64,000 nucleotides of DNA from G963556115 sp963678205 (GTDB taxonomy: Bacteria; Planctomycetota; SZUA-567), in the NCBI GenBank assembly GCA_963678205.1, contig OY782760.1, positions 2,728,001 through 2,792,000 of the forward strand, in the 5' to 3' direction. Position 1 is the first letter of the stretch; each line of letters starts with the position of its first letter. The position numbers and the translations under genes were made by a program. Positions 25,336 to 33,140 of the stretch are shown here, piece after piece. The notes under the pieces were generated by a model. That model saw nothing but the letters and a program-made list of their open reading frames with translations, ran no database searches and was not told where the DNA came from.

Positions 25336-25695
25336 TTAGATTACCAAACCAGCTTCACGAGCAGCGTCTGCAAGTGCTTTTACACGACCATGGTATTTTC
25401 TACCACCACGGTCAAAAACAACTGTTTTGATATTTTTTTCAGCAGCAAGTTCAGCAATTTTTTTACCAAGAACAGTAGCTGCCGCAATATTACCACCAAA
25501 TTCATTGAAAGATTTACATGCTGTTGTAGCAGTAACAACTGTCTTTCCAACAGTATCGTCAATAATTTGAGCAGAAATATTCTTTAAACTTCTTTTAACC
25601 AAAAGTCTAGGTCTTTCAGTAGTGCCAGTAATTCTATTACGTACCCTATTCTGACGACGTTTAAGGTCTTTTGATTTTTTCTTGCAAATATCCAT
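25336..25695 (-). CDS. rplR: 50S ribosomal protein uL18
   Basis: Signatures are RVRNRITGTTERPRLLVKRS, SLKNISAQIIDDTVGKTVV and the C-terminal VVFDRGGRKYHGRVKALADA. uL18 binds 5S rRNA. I chose ATG 25695 (MDICKKKSKDLKRRQ), preceded by TTGGAGATTG, giving 119 aa. The longer frame to 25791 would overlap rplF by 44 bases and adds residues unlike the family. Confidence 0.96.
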   Translation of the reverse strand: MDICKKKSKDLKRRQNRVRNRITGTTERPRLLVKRSLKNISAQIIDDTVGKTVVTATTACKSFNEFGGNIAAATVLGKKIAELAAEKNIKTVVFDRGGRKYHGRVKALADAAREAGLVI

Positions 25696-25747
25696 TATTC
25701 TACAATCTCCAAGTATTGCTATAATCGGCCAGACGATATATTTCTCA

Positions 25748-26302
25748 TTAAGAACCGAAACTCTTACCTTCAAGCTTACGAGGCGTTTCACCTAAGTAGC
25801 GAATACCCTTGCCTTGATATAAGTCTGGTGGTCTAACTCGTCTAACCTGAGCAGCAATCTCCATAACTTTCTGTTTATCACACCCTTTAACAGTAAAGTC
25901 CATATATTCACGACTATTACCTTTAGGAATTTCAAATTCAACTCCTTCAGGTGCTTCAACATTTACTGGGTGACAATATCCAGCACTGATAACAAGTGTT
26001 TTACCTTTAAGCTCAACACGATAACCAGTACCAACAATTCTCAAACCCTTTTCGTACCCCTGAGTTACACCGATAATCATATTATTTATGAGTGAGCGGT
26101 ACAACCCATGCATACATTTACCTTGCTTGCTATTATTAGTAGGGACAACAACTACTTTGTCGTCTTCTACTTTAACGCTAATCTGAGGAACAAGCTTTTG
26201 TTTTACTTCCCCTTTGGGACCCTTTACAGACACTTCCTCTTTACTGATATTAACAGTAACCCCAGATGGAAGGTCAACAGGTATCTTGCCAATACGTGAC
26301 AT
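25748..26302 (-). CDS. rplF: 50S ribosomal protein uL6
   Basis: The N-terminus SRIGKIPVDLPSGVTVNISK, GPKGEV and the C-terminal RRVRPPDLYQGKGIRYLGE identify uL6, which lies near the sarcin-ricin loop and factor-binding site. The length is a normal 184 aa. ATG 26302 follows AGGAAATTGAC. It lies between rpsH and rplR in standard order. Confidence 0.97.
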   Translation of the reverse strand: MSRIGKIPVDLPSGVTVNISKEEVSVKGPKGEVKQKLVPQISVKVEDDKVVVVPTNNSKQGKCMHGLYRSLINNMIIGVTQGYEKGLRIVGTGYRVELKGKTLVISAGYCHPVNVEAPEGVEFEIPKGNSREYMDFTVKGCDKQKVMEIAAQVRRVRPPDLYQGKGIRYLGETPRKLEGKSFGS

Positions 26303-26343
26303 GTCAATTTCCTGTTACAAAATGCTAAAAATTTAACCTTGTA

Positions 26344-26742
26344 CTAATATATAGTACACAGTACTTCACCACCGACATTCTGAGCACGGCACTCTCTATC
26401 AGAGAGCATACCTTTATTTGTGCTGACAACAGCAATGCCTAGTCCATTCAATACCTGAGGTATATCAGAAACCTGTCTATACTTACGACATCCAGGCTTA
26501 GAATATCTCTCAATTTTTTGAATTACAAACTCACCTTCAGGACCATATTTTAAATCGATACGGATTTTGTTCTGAACAGGCTGTTCTATAATTTCAAAGT
26601 CTTGAATGAAACCTTCTCTTTTTAGAACCTCAGCAATGCTGAGTTTTACTTTTGAAGAAGGCATATATACTTCTGATTTTCTGCAAGACAAAGCGTTGCG
26701 AATACGTGTTAACATATCGGCGATCGGATCGGTCATACTCAT
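26344..26742 (-). CDS. rpsH: 30S ribosomal protein uS8
   Basis: The N-terminal MTDPIADMLTRIRNALSCRK and the C-terminal GLGIAVVSTNKGMLSDRECR followed by NVGGEVLCTIY identify uS8. It binds helix 21 of 16S rRNA and in E. coli represses the spc operon. The length is 132 aa. The ribosome site AGGAT precedes ATG 26742. It follows rpsN by 17 bases. Confidence 0.97.
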   Translation of the reverse strand: MSMTDPIADMLTRIRNALSCRKSEVYMPSSKVKLSIAEVLKREGFIQDFEIIEQPVQNKIRIDLKYGPEGEFVIQKIERYSKPGCRKYRQVSDIPQVLNGLGIAVVSTNKGMLSDRECRAQNVGGEVLCTIY

Positions 26743-26759
26743 ATTTTTTATCCTATCCT

Positions 26760-26945
26760 TTACCAGCTTGATTTCTTCATGCCAGGAATCTCACCACGGT
26801 TGGCTAAAGTCCTGAGACAGATACGGCAAATCTTAAATTTACGATAAACAGCTTTTGGCCTTCCACATAACTCACAACGAGTGTATCCTCTAGTTGAGTA
26901 TTTAGGAGGTCTTTTACATTTGACTTTGAGGGCTGTCCTGGCCAC
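26760..26945 (-). CDS. rpsN: 30S ribosomal protein uS14, zinc type
   Basis: This is the short 61-aa form with four Cys, CELCGRP and CRICLR, which bind zinc. The end is TLANRGEIPGMKKSSW. The start is GTG 26945 after AAGGAG. uS14 assembles late in the small-subunit head. The C+ type is less common than the long C- type in Gram-negative lineages, a useful taxonomic hint. Confidence 0.97.
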   Translation of the reverse strand: MARTALKVKCKRPPKYSTRGYTRCELCGRPKAVYRKFKICRICLRTLANRGEIPGMKKSSW

Positions 26946-26968
26946 GGTCTACTCCTTATATCTGTAGC

Positions 26969-27520
26969 TTACTTTTTATTTTCGGCAAATGGAACACCAA
27001 GAAGTTTCAAAAATGAACGACTCATCTCAGGTCCAGTACTATTCTTAATAACAAAGGTTACATCCATACCGAAGTTATAATCAGAATTATCGGCATTTAT
27101 TTCAGGGAAGATGCTGACCTCTTCAATACCGAGTGAGTAATTACCTTGCTTGTCAAACGAAGTTGCTCTAACACCATTAAAATCTCTAATACGAGGTATA
27201 GCAACATTTAATAGTCTATCTAGGAAACTATACATTTTCTTTTGACGAAGTGTCGCACGGCAACCAATTCTATAACCTTCACGTAACTTAAAGTTACTTA
27301 CAGCAATTCTTGCCTGACAGACAGCTGGTTGCTGCCCTGCGATAGTAGCCATGTCTTTACGTGCCGCATCAATCATTTTAGAATCTTCGATTGCTTTACC
27401 AACACCCATATTTAGGCATACTTTTTCAATTTTAGGAACACAATTAATATTTTTGATACCAAATTGCTCCATAATAGCAGGAACCACTTCTTTTTCATAC
27501 TTTTCGCGTGTTAGTGACAT
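26969..27520 (-). CDS. rplE: 50S ribosomal protein uL5
   Basis: Signatures are KVCLNMGVGKAIEDSKMI, AGQQPAVCQARIAVSNFKLR, the GYRIGCRATLR loop and IFPEINADNSDYNFGMDVTF. uL5 carries 5S rRNA and contacts P-site tRNA. The length is 183 aa. The ribosome site is GGAGGG. It is placed between rplX and rpsN as in most bacteria. Confidence 0.97.
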   Translation of the reverse strand: MSLTREKYEKEVVPAIMEQFGIKNINCVPKIEKVCLNMGVGKAIEDSKMIDAARKDMATIAGQQPAVCQARIAVSNFKLREGYRIGCRATLRQKKMYSFLDRLLNVAIPRIRDFNGVRATSFDKQGNYSLGIEEVSIFPEINADNSDYNFGMDVTFVIKNSTGPEMSRSFLKLLGVPFAENKK

Positions 27521-27525
27521 TTTAG

Positions 27526-27948
27526 TTATTTCCCTCCAATGACTTCATTGCCGGTTGCTTTAGCAATGCGTACTCGGCGGATTTTTTTCTTGCCATCAAC
27601 TTCGCCTTCAACAACCATCTTTCCAACACGAGTGATGCTATCACTAGCGGCATCAACAAGCATTAGATTTGAAAGGTGAATAGGAGCTTCCTGCTCAATT
27701 CTACCACCGCTCTGAGGATTATTAGGATCAGTCGGCTTTTTATGTTTAAAGACCATATTTAGTCCTTGAACAACTGCTCGACCCTTTTCAAGATCTATAC
27801 TGATGATCTTACCACGTGGTTGGCGATCTCTTGGGTTTTCACCCTCTGCAAGTTTGCGCTTTAGACCAGCTGCATTCTTGCCTGAGATTACTTGTACCAT
27901 ATCGCCCACACGTAGTTTGGTTTTGTATTGCATTTTTTTCTGTACCAT
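27526..27948 (-). CDS. rplX: 50S ribosomal protein uL24, long form
   Basis: The KOW segment RVGDMVQVISGKNAAGLKRK and the later AVVQGLNMVFKHKKP identify uL24, an assembly initiator near the tunnel exit. I chose ATG 27948 after CGGAG, giving 140 aa; the usual length is about 105. The extra residues lie after the KOW turn (AEGENPRDRQPRGK) and in the C-terminal part, which ends TGNEVIGGK. Its stop lies 5 bases before the rplE start. Confidence 0.95.
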   Translation of the reverse strand: MVQKKMQYKTKLRVGDMVQVISGKNAAGLKRKLAEGENPRDRQPRGKIISIDLEKGRAVVQGLNMVFKHKKPTDPNNPQSGGRIEQEAPIHLSNLMLVDAASDSITRVGKMVVEGEVDGKKKIRRVRIAKATGNEVIGGK

Positions 27949-27965
27949 TTTCAAACTCCGAGTGC

Positions 27966-28334
27966 CTATATAACTTCAGGCGCAAGAGAAACAATTTTCA
28001 TAAAATTCTTTTGTCTTAACTCACGCGCGACAGCACCAAATATACGTGTGCCACGAGGGTTACCATCATTATCTACAATAACAACTGCATTAGTATCAAA
28101 GCGAATAGAAGAACCATCCTCACGTTTGACACTTTTCTTTGTGCGCACTACAACACCTTTGCATACTGTACCTGGCTTTAAATTAGAACCAGGGATAGCC
28201 TTTTTTATTGTCAGAACGATGATATCACCTAGACTTGCGTAGCGTCTTTTTGAGCTACCAAGAACTTTAATACACATAGCTCTTTTAGCTCCAGTGTTAT
28301 CTGCTACATCAAGCATTGTCTGCTGCTGAATCAC
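27966..28334 (-). CDS. rplN: 50S ribosomal protein uL14
   Basis: The start is GTG 28334, read MIQQQTMLDVADNTGAKRAM after the ribosome site CGGAGAGATATC. This gives exactly the normal 122 aa. The longer frame from TTG 28355 would put the ribosome site inside the gene. Other signatures are GDIIVLTIKKAIPG, VVVRTKKSVKREDGSSIRFD and NPRGTRIFGAVARELR. uL14 forms bridges B5 and B8. Confidence 0.97.
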   Translation of the reverse strand: MIQQQTMLDVADNTGAKRAMCIKVLGSSKRRYASLGDIIVLTIKKAIPGSNLKPGTVCKGVVVRTKKSVKREDGSSIRFDTNAVVIVDNDGNPRGTRIFGAVARELRQKNFMKIVSLAPEVI

Positions 28335-28397
28335 GATATCTCTCCGATTATTCAATAAATACTTAAACTATTAAAATCAAATCTAAGAAAAGATTGA

Positions 28398-28664
28398 TTA
28401 TCCTTTACGTTTCAATACTTTAACCAATCTGAAACACTTATTTTTAGAGATCTTTTTAGTTTCCATAATCTCAACAGTGTCACCGGTTTTAGCTTCGTTG
28501 TTTTCATCATGAACTTTATAAGTAGTTCTTCTGTTGACACCCTTTTCATAAATAGGATGTTTTACCTGAGTATTAACTTCAACAGAAATAGTCTTATCCA
28601 TTTTGTCACTAAAAACAGTTCCGATAACAACTCTTCTAGTATTACGGGAAGCGACTTCACTCAT
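28398..28664 (-). CDS. rpsQ: 30S ribosomal protein uS17
   Basis: This OB-fold protein has GTVFSDKMDKTISVEVNTQV, HPIYEKGVNRRTTYKVHDEN and GDTVEIMETKKISKNKCFRL. uS17 binds 16S rRNA helices 7 and 11 early in assembly. The length is 88 aa. Its ATG overlaps the rpmC stop by one base (TAATG), so the two are coupled. Confidence 0.97.
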   Translation of the reverse strand: MSEVASRNTRRVVIGTVFSDKMDKTISVEVNTQVKHPIYEKGVNRRTTYKVHDENNEAKTGDTVEIMETKKISKNKCFRLVKVLKRKG

Positions 28665-28873
28665 TATTCACCACCTTCCTGATCTGCTAAAGCTGTTTCA
28701 GCCAAAACAGTCTTCATTCTAGCAATATCTTTTCTTAGTTGTTTTAGCTGCATTGGATTGATTTCATCACCAAGAGCAACTTTACAGCGCATTTCTAGGA
28801 GCGCTTTCTTCTTTCCTTCAATTTCAGCAAGGATAGCAGGCTCCTCCATGCTTCGAATTTCACTTATCTTCAT
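28664..28873 (-). CDS. rpmC: 50S ribosomal protein uL29
   Basis: Two helices: ISEIRSMEEPAILAEIEGKK, followed by LLEMRCKVALGDEINPMQLK and QLRKDIARMKTVLAE. uL29 sits at the tunnel exit and contacts SRP and trigger factor. The length is 69 aa. The start overlaps the rplP stop as ATGA. Confidence 0.96.
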   Translation of the reverse strand: MKISEIRSMEEPAILAEIEGKKKALLEMRCKVALGDEINPMQLKQLRKDIARMKTVLAETALADQEGGE

Positions 28874-29295
28874 ACTGAATGTCTCCTCTTAACCATACAT
28901 GTCTTTACAGGGAGCTTATAAGCCTGAAGACGAAAGGCCTGTTTTGCTAGAGTTTCAGTTACACCAGCGATTTCATAAAGAATTGTGCCCGCTTTAACTT
29001 CAGCGAACCAATAATCAACATCACCTTTACCCTTACCCATACGAGTTTCTGCAGGACGTTTTGTTGCAGATTTATGAGGGAAAATACGAATGTGAATTTT
29101 ACCAGTTCTGCCTAGCATTCTGTTAGCAGCAACACGAGCGGCTTCAATCTGTGCAGAAGTAATACGACCTGCTTCAAGAGCTTGAATTCCGAATTCTCCA
29201 AATTCAACTGTATTACCAGCAGTAGCCTGACCTCTAATTCTGCGCTTATGCATTTTGCGGTGTTTTACACGCTTTGGTAATTTTACTGGAGGCAT
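28870..29295 (-). CDS. rplP: 50S ribosomal protein uL16
   Basis: Signatures are PPVKLPKRVKHRKMHKRRIR, FGEFGIQALEAGRITSAQIE, RMGKGKGDVDYWFAEVKAGT and the C-terminal FRLQAYKLPVKTCMV. uL16 organises the A-site tRNA path and the peptidyl transferase centre. The length is a normal 141 aa. It overlaps the rpsC stop by one base and rpmC by four. Confidence 0.97.
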   Translation of the reverse strand: MPPVKLPKRVKHRKMHKRRIRGQATAGNTVEFGEFGIQALEAGRITSAQIEAARVAANRMLGRTGKIHIRIFPHKSATKRPAETRMGKGKGDVDYWFAEVKAGTILYEIAGVTETLAKQAFRLQAYKLPVKTCMVKRRHSV

Positions 29296-29948
29296 TATTT
29301 CATCTCCTGTTCTTGACTGTCCTCGACATCACCTTTGTATAACCAAACTTTGATGCCGATAATACCCATTGTAGTACGCGCTTCAGCGAATCCAAAATCG
29401 ATATTAGCGCGAAGTTTCTGTAATGGAAGGTTTCCTACAGAGTAGCCATCAGCACGAGCAATTTCAGCTCCACCAAGACGACCTGACACTCTAATTTTAA
29501 TTCCATATACACCAGAATTCACACAAGTTTCCACAGCTTTCTTCATCGCACGTCTATAATTTACACGCTTAATGATCTGCTCACCAATGCCTTCTGCAAC
29601 TAACTGCGCATCAATTTCAGGCTGCTGAACTTCGCGAATCTTAATTTGAACTGATTTATTGTTAACAATGTTCTGCAAATCAGAGCGAAGTTTATCTACT
29701 TCAGAACCGCGTCTACCAATTACAATACCAGGTCTAGCGGCATGAATGATAACCTCTACATCATTCTCAGTTCTTTCAATCTCAGTTTTTGCTACCCCAG
29801 CGAAAGCAAGATTCTTTTTTATATACTTACGAATCTTAACGTCTTCAACCAAGAAGTCACCGTAGCTTTGCTTATCAGCGTACCACCTTGAATCCCAGTC
29901 TTTTGTAACGCCGGTTCTAAATCCTATCGGATGTACTTTTTGTCCCAC
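29295..29948 (-). CDS. rpsC: 30S ribosomal protein uS3
   Basis: The start is GTG 29948 after GAAGGAG, read MGQKVHPIGFRTGVTKDWDS. The KH domain has IHAARPGIVIGRRGSEVDKL (GxxG loop), and the C-terminal domain has GIKIRVSGRLGGAEIARADG and GIIGIKVWLYKGD. uS3 forms part of the mRNA entry helicase. The length is 217 aa. Confidence 0.98.
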   Translation of the reverse strand: MGQKVHPIGFRTGVTKDWDSRWYADKQSYGDFLVEDVKIRKYIKKNLAFAGVAKTEIERTENDVEVIIHAARPGIVIGRRGSEVDKLRSDLQNIVNNKSVQIKIREVQQPEIDAQLVAEGIGEQIIKRVNYRRAMKKAVETCVNSGVYGIKIRVSGRLGGAEIARADGYSVGNLPLQKLRANIDFGFAEARTTMGIIGIKVWLYKGDVEDSQEQEMK

Positions 29949-29967
29949 AACTTACTCCTTCGGTCAT

Positions 29968-30303
29968 TTATTGACGAACATCAACCTCAACACATAGGTG
30001 ACTACGACGACGTTTATATGGATGAGCCATACCCCTTGAGCGTGGGCGCCAGCGTTTAATACGCATACCTTCATCTACCCATGCTTTTGAAACGTAAAGA
30101 GCATCTACATCATCTACTCCACCATTTTCAGCATTAGCTTGTGCGCTTCTAACAACATCAAATAATAATTTAGCTGAGCGCTGTGGAGCAAACTTAAGTA
30201 TAGTTAGCGCTTCACTAACATTCTTCCCCCTGATCATGTCAACAACAAGGCGAGCCTTGCGTGGACTTACAGGTGAGAATTTGTGCTTGGCGATATAAGC
30301 CAT
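29968..30303 (-). CDS. rplV: 50S ribosomal protein uL22
   Basis: Signatures are HKFSPVSPRKARLVVDMIRG, ALTILKFAPQRSAKLLFDVV and the loop DEGMRIKRWRPRSRGMAHPY, whose tip lines the exit tunnel at the macrolide site. The loop RGMAH is intact. The length is 111 aa. The ribosome site is AGAGGAAT. Position between rpsS and rpsC is standard. Confidence 0.98.
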   Translation of the reverse strand: MAYIAKHKFSPVSPRKARLVVDMIRGKNVSEALTILKFAPQRSAKLLFDVVRSAQANAENGGVDDVDALYVSKAWVDEGMRIKRWRPRSRGMAHPYKRRRSHLCVEVDVRQ

Positions 30304-30329
30304 TTTAAATTCCTCTTAAATCTAACCTA

Positions 30330-30587
30330 TTATTTATCATGTCCGTGATAGTTACGGGACAATGCGAATTCACCCAGTTTGTGCCCTACCATAGATTCAG
30401 TAACTAGGAGTGCTACAAAACTACGACCATTATGTATGTCAAACTTATGACCAACAAACTCAGGAACAATAGTACATGATCTTGCCCAAGTCTTTATTGG
30501 TTCAATCCTACCAGCTTCCTTCTGTTTCATAACTTTAATATAAAGTTTATCATCAACATAAGGACCTTTTTTAGTGGAACGACCCAT
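30330..30587 (-). CDS. rpsS: 30S ribosomal protein uS19
   Basis: Signatures are GRSTKKGPYVDDKLYIKVMK, KTWARSCTIVPEFVGHKFDI and NGRSFVALLVTESMVGHKLG followed by EFALSRNYHGH. uS19 lies in the small-subunit head next to uS13. I chose the second ATG (30587), 8 bases after GGAG; the first ATG (30593) abuts the ribosome site. The length is 85 aa. Confidence 0.97.
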   Translation of the reverse strand: MGRSTKKGPYVDDKLYIKVMKQKEAGRIEPIKTWARSCTIVPEFVGHKFDIHNGRSFVALLVTESMVGHKLGEFALSRNYHGHDK

Positions 30588-30613
30588 GTTCATTCTCCGT
30601 TATCCAGTAAAAA

Positions 30614-31447
30614 CTACTTCTTCTTACGTCTTGCAATAATCATATTATCAGTGCGGTGATTCTTCTTACGAGTCTTACCACCACGCGCATAAACACCAGT
30701 TGGACTACAGAAGTGCTTACCACCAGCACGCCTCTTTTCACCACCACCAAGTGGGTGGTCAATTGGGTTCATCGTACTACCACGAACAGTAGGCCTCCAA
30801 CCCATATGACGCTTTTTACCAGCTTTACCAATCTTAACCATACCGTGGTCTTTATTACCAACAGTACCGATTGTAGCACGACAAGTAATCTCAACTCTTC
30901 TCATTTCACCTGAAGGCATAAGAATAATCGCATGCTTACCTTCTTTAGCCATTAAGGTGATGTTCATACCAGCAGCCCTACCAAGCTTACCGCCCTGACC
31001 TGGATTAATTTCAACATTATGAATCTGCATACCAAGAGGGATACGAGAAAGTTCAGTGCAGTTTCCAACTTCAGGCTCAACACCTTCACCGTTTTCAACG
31101 TGCATGCCAACTTTCAAACCTTCTGGAGCAAGAATATAACGTTTAATACCATCTTCATAATGAAGAAGCGCGATATTCGCTGAACGATTTGGATCATACT
31201 CAATTGTTGCAACTTTTGCTGTCTTACCATCGCGATCATTTCTTTTAAAATCAATGATACGATATATTTTTTTAGCTCCGCCACCACGATGACGAACAGT
31301 GATAACACCTCTATTATTACGCCCGCTGTTCTTGACAAGGGTTTTAACAAGGGTCTTCTCTGGTTTATTTGTTGTAATTTCCGCATAGTCTAGCTGCGTC
31401 ATATTACGAAGAGAAGGAGTTATCGGTCTAAATCTTTTAATACCCAT
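30614..31447 (-). CDS. rplB: 50S ribosomal protein uL2
   Basis: Signatures are GIKRFRPITPSLRNMTQLDY, ITVRHRGGGAKKIYRIIDFK, the catalytic-region end RPTVRGSTMNPIDHPLGGGE and GKTRKKNHRTDNMIIARRKK. uL2 supports subunit joining and peptidyl transfer; the conserved His of MNPIDHP is present. The length is 277 aa. The ribosome site is CGGAG. Confidence 0.98.
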   Translation of the reverse strand: MGIKRFRPITPSLRNMTQLDYAEITTNKPEKTLVKTLVKNSGRNNRGVITVRHRGGGAKKIYRIIDFKRNDRDGKTAKVATIEYDPNRSANIALLHYEDGIKRYILAPEGLKVGMHVENGEGVEPEVGNCTELSRIPLGMQIHNVEINPGQGGKLGRAAGMNITLMAKEGKHAIILMPSGEMRRVEITCRATIGTVGNKDHGMVKIGKAGKKRHMGWRPTVRGSTMNPIDHPLGGGEKRRAGGKHFCSPTGVYARGGKTRKKNHRTDNMIIARRKKK

Positions 31448-31480
31448 TATTTCACTCCGAATTCATTATCTCTTTAAATA

Positions 31481-31762
31481 TTACTTAAGAACTTCAATTG
31501 ACTGATCATCAGCCAGACGAACCATTGCCTTTTTAATTGGGCGGGTACTGCCAATATTTTTGCCATAGCGACGCTTTTTACCATGAGTAAGAATAGTCCT
31601 AATACTCTTAGGAGTCACTCCCCAAATAGTCTGCAAAGCATCTCTAATATCAACTTTTGTTGCTTCAACATCTACAACGAAAGTATATGTATTCAGCTTA
31701 TCAGCTCTCTCATATCCTTTTTCAGAGATATAAGGGCGTTTAATAACGCGATATGGATCCAT
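31481..31762 (-). CDS. rplW: 50S ribosomal protein uL23
   Basis: Signatures are YRVIKRPYISEKGYERADKL, NTYTFVVDVEATKVDIRDAL and WGVTPKSIRTILTHGKKRRY. uL23 is the docking site for SRP and trigger factor at the tunnel exit. I chose ATG 31762 (MDPYRVIKRP) after GAGGAG, giving 93 aa; the longer frame to 31798 would overlap rplD. It starts one base after the rplD stop. Confidence 0.96.
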   Translation of the reverse strand: MDPYRVIKRPYISEKGYERADKLNTYTFVVDVEATKVDIRDALQTIWGVTPKSIRTILTHGKKRRYGKNIGSTRPIKKAMVRLADDQSIEVLK

Positions 31763-31763
31763 A

Positions 31764-32387
31764 TTATTTATACTCCTCTGAAATTGCCATGAGTGCATCC
31801 TTAGTGATAAGCACTTGCTTAGGCTTCAAAACACCGTAAGTTGTAAGTGACTTAAGAGGACTCATTTGAACCCTTTGCAAGTTCCTTACACTTTTCCAAA
31901 GAACCTGATCCGCTTCTTTTGTAACAACAAGGCACGAAGCATCAATCTTAAGATTCTTTAAAACCCCAGCTGCTTCCTTTGTCTTTGGAGTATCCATTGA
32001 CAATGAATCAACTACAATAAAATCACCATCTCGTAGTTTACCAAGAATTGCGCTCTTAAGAGCAGCACGACGTGCTTTCTTTGGCATATCCTTTGAATAA
32101 TCGCGAGGCTTTGGACCATGCGCAACCGCACCGCCACGACTACCTACACGACCAGCATACCCCTGCCTAGCACGACCAGTACCTTTCTGGCGAAAAGGCT
32201 TACCTGCACGACAAATCAACTCACTTCTTGTTTTTGTACTGTGAGTACCAGCGCGTTGATTCGCCTCATACATAACAACAGCCTGATGCATCAAAGGATA
32301 GTTAACAAACGCTCCTAAGCAGCTGTCATCAAATGAGATCTTCTCAATCTCTTTACCGCTTCGATCATAAACTGGTAATTCGATCAT
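31764..32387 (-). CDS. rplD: 50S ribosomal protein uL4, first gene of the operon
   Basis: Signatures are the loop ICRAGKPFRQKGTGRARQGY, GGAVAHGPKPRDYSKDMPKK, RRAALKSAILGKL and KSLTTYGVLKPKQVLITKDA. uL4 reaches the tunnel constriction and in E. coli also represses its own S10 operon by acting on the leader. I chose ATG 32387 (MIELPVYDRSGKE) after AGGGAAAGAG, giving 207 aa; the longer frame starts in the leader. rplC and rpsJ, which normally precede rplD, are not upstream. Instead there is a 250-base leader with a terminator hairpin. Confidence 0.97.
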   Translation of the reverse strand: MIELPVYDRSGKEIEKISFDDSCLGAFVNYPLMHQAVVMYEANQRAGTHSTKTRSELICRAGKPFRQKGTGRARQGYAGRVGSRGGAVAHGPKPRDYSKDMPKKARRAALKSAILGKLRDGDFIVVDSLSMDTPKTKEAAGVLKNLKIDASCLVVTKEADQVLWKSVRNLQRVQMSPLKSLTTYGVLKPKQVLITKDALMAISEEYK

Positions 32388-32640
32388 CTTCTCTTTCCCT
32401 ATCCGGCTCACCGAACCGAAAACCCATGTGGCTGACAACATGACGCAGCAGACCTGTTACTTTATGCCTAAACCACACCATCCACATAACAATAAAAAAA
32501 ACAGGCTTCCACTAACACTCAATGGAAGCCTCCCGCAATCAACATAATATCTATGCAGATCCACGAGAGCCGACAGTTCGCTGTCAAAAAAAACTTTACA
32601 CGTCAACCTCAACGCTTGAAGGCTCCTTAACTTAAATGTT
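32388..32640 (-). promoter_or_regulatory. Leader of the ribosomal operon with a terminator hairpin, candidate attenuator
   Basis: From the predicted start near 32640 the leader RNA can form a helix GGAGCC/GGCUCU (32621-32626 with 32566-32571). This helix encloses a short hairpin GACAG-CGAA-CUGUC (32572-32585) and a CCUUCAAGCGUUGAGG hairpin. A classical intrinsic terminator follows: 9-bp stem 32503-32511 with 32523-32531, then eight T. It lies about 110 bases before the rplD start, with no gene between promoter and terminator. The layout resembles an attenuator; control by L4 is inference from E. coli. The frame spanning 32457-32750 across this region looks non-coding. Confidence 0.55.
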
Positions 32641-32646
32641 TTAAAA

Positions 32647-32674
32647 AGTATATCTATGATTTCATGTTTTACAA
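32647..32674 (-). promoter_or_regulatory. Promoter of the rplD-rplQ operon
   Basis: On the minus strand TTGTAA (32669-32674) and TATACT (32647-32652) are 16 bases apart. This places the start near 32640, upstream of the structured leader. Confidence 0.5.
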
Positions 32675-33140
32675 GAGTGTTTTTTATTTTTTTATATAAT
32701 TTTATCCAAAAAGAAATGACCACACTTAACAATCGATTAAATAATATCAATTAAAATCCAACAACACTAAACCCAATATACCATAACTCATTATTATAAA
32801 AAAACTTACTACAAACACACAATCAAGAAATATCCACAATCCCTATTATACTAATTCAATATAATTTCTTTAGATTATTTTATAAGTTTAATAAAATTTA
32901 TTAGTATTAACGAAAATACTATTTAAATAATTCATTTAATTATTATTTGTATGACAGAATAAAGCCATTATCATACCTCAAATTATATTACCCCATATCA
33001 CCCAAGGAAACACGTATTATCAAAGTATATCATAAATATACAAATACACCTTCTATCAAAAAATATGGAAAACCATACAAGTTCTCAACATTACTGATAT
33101 TTATCTCTAAAAATCAAATCATACTTGAAAAAACAAAGAA
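32675..33140. other. Gene-free spacer between the zinc-ribbon gene and the ribosomal operon promoter
   Basis: No supported gene or RNA is visible in these 466 AT-rich bases. An 88-codon plus-strand frame (from 32947) runs into the zinc-ribbon gene in antisense and lacks a ribosome site, so I do not accept it. Confidence 0.5.

Noticed and set aside
32457..32750. A 97-codon minus-strand frame upstream of rplD
   Set aside because: It spans the promoter, the leader helices and the terminator hairpin, has no ribosome site, and its protein has no sensible composition.
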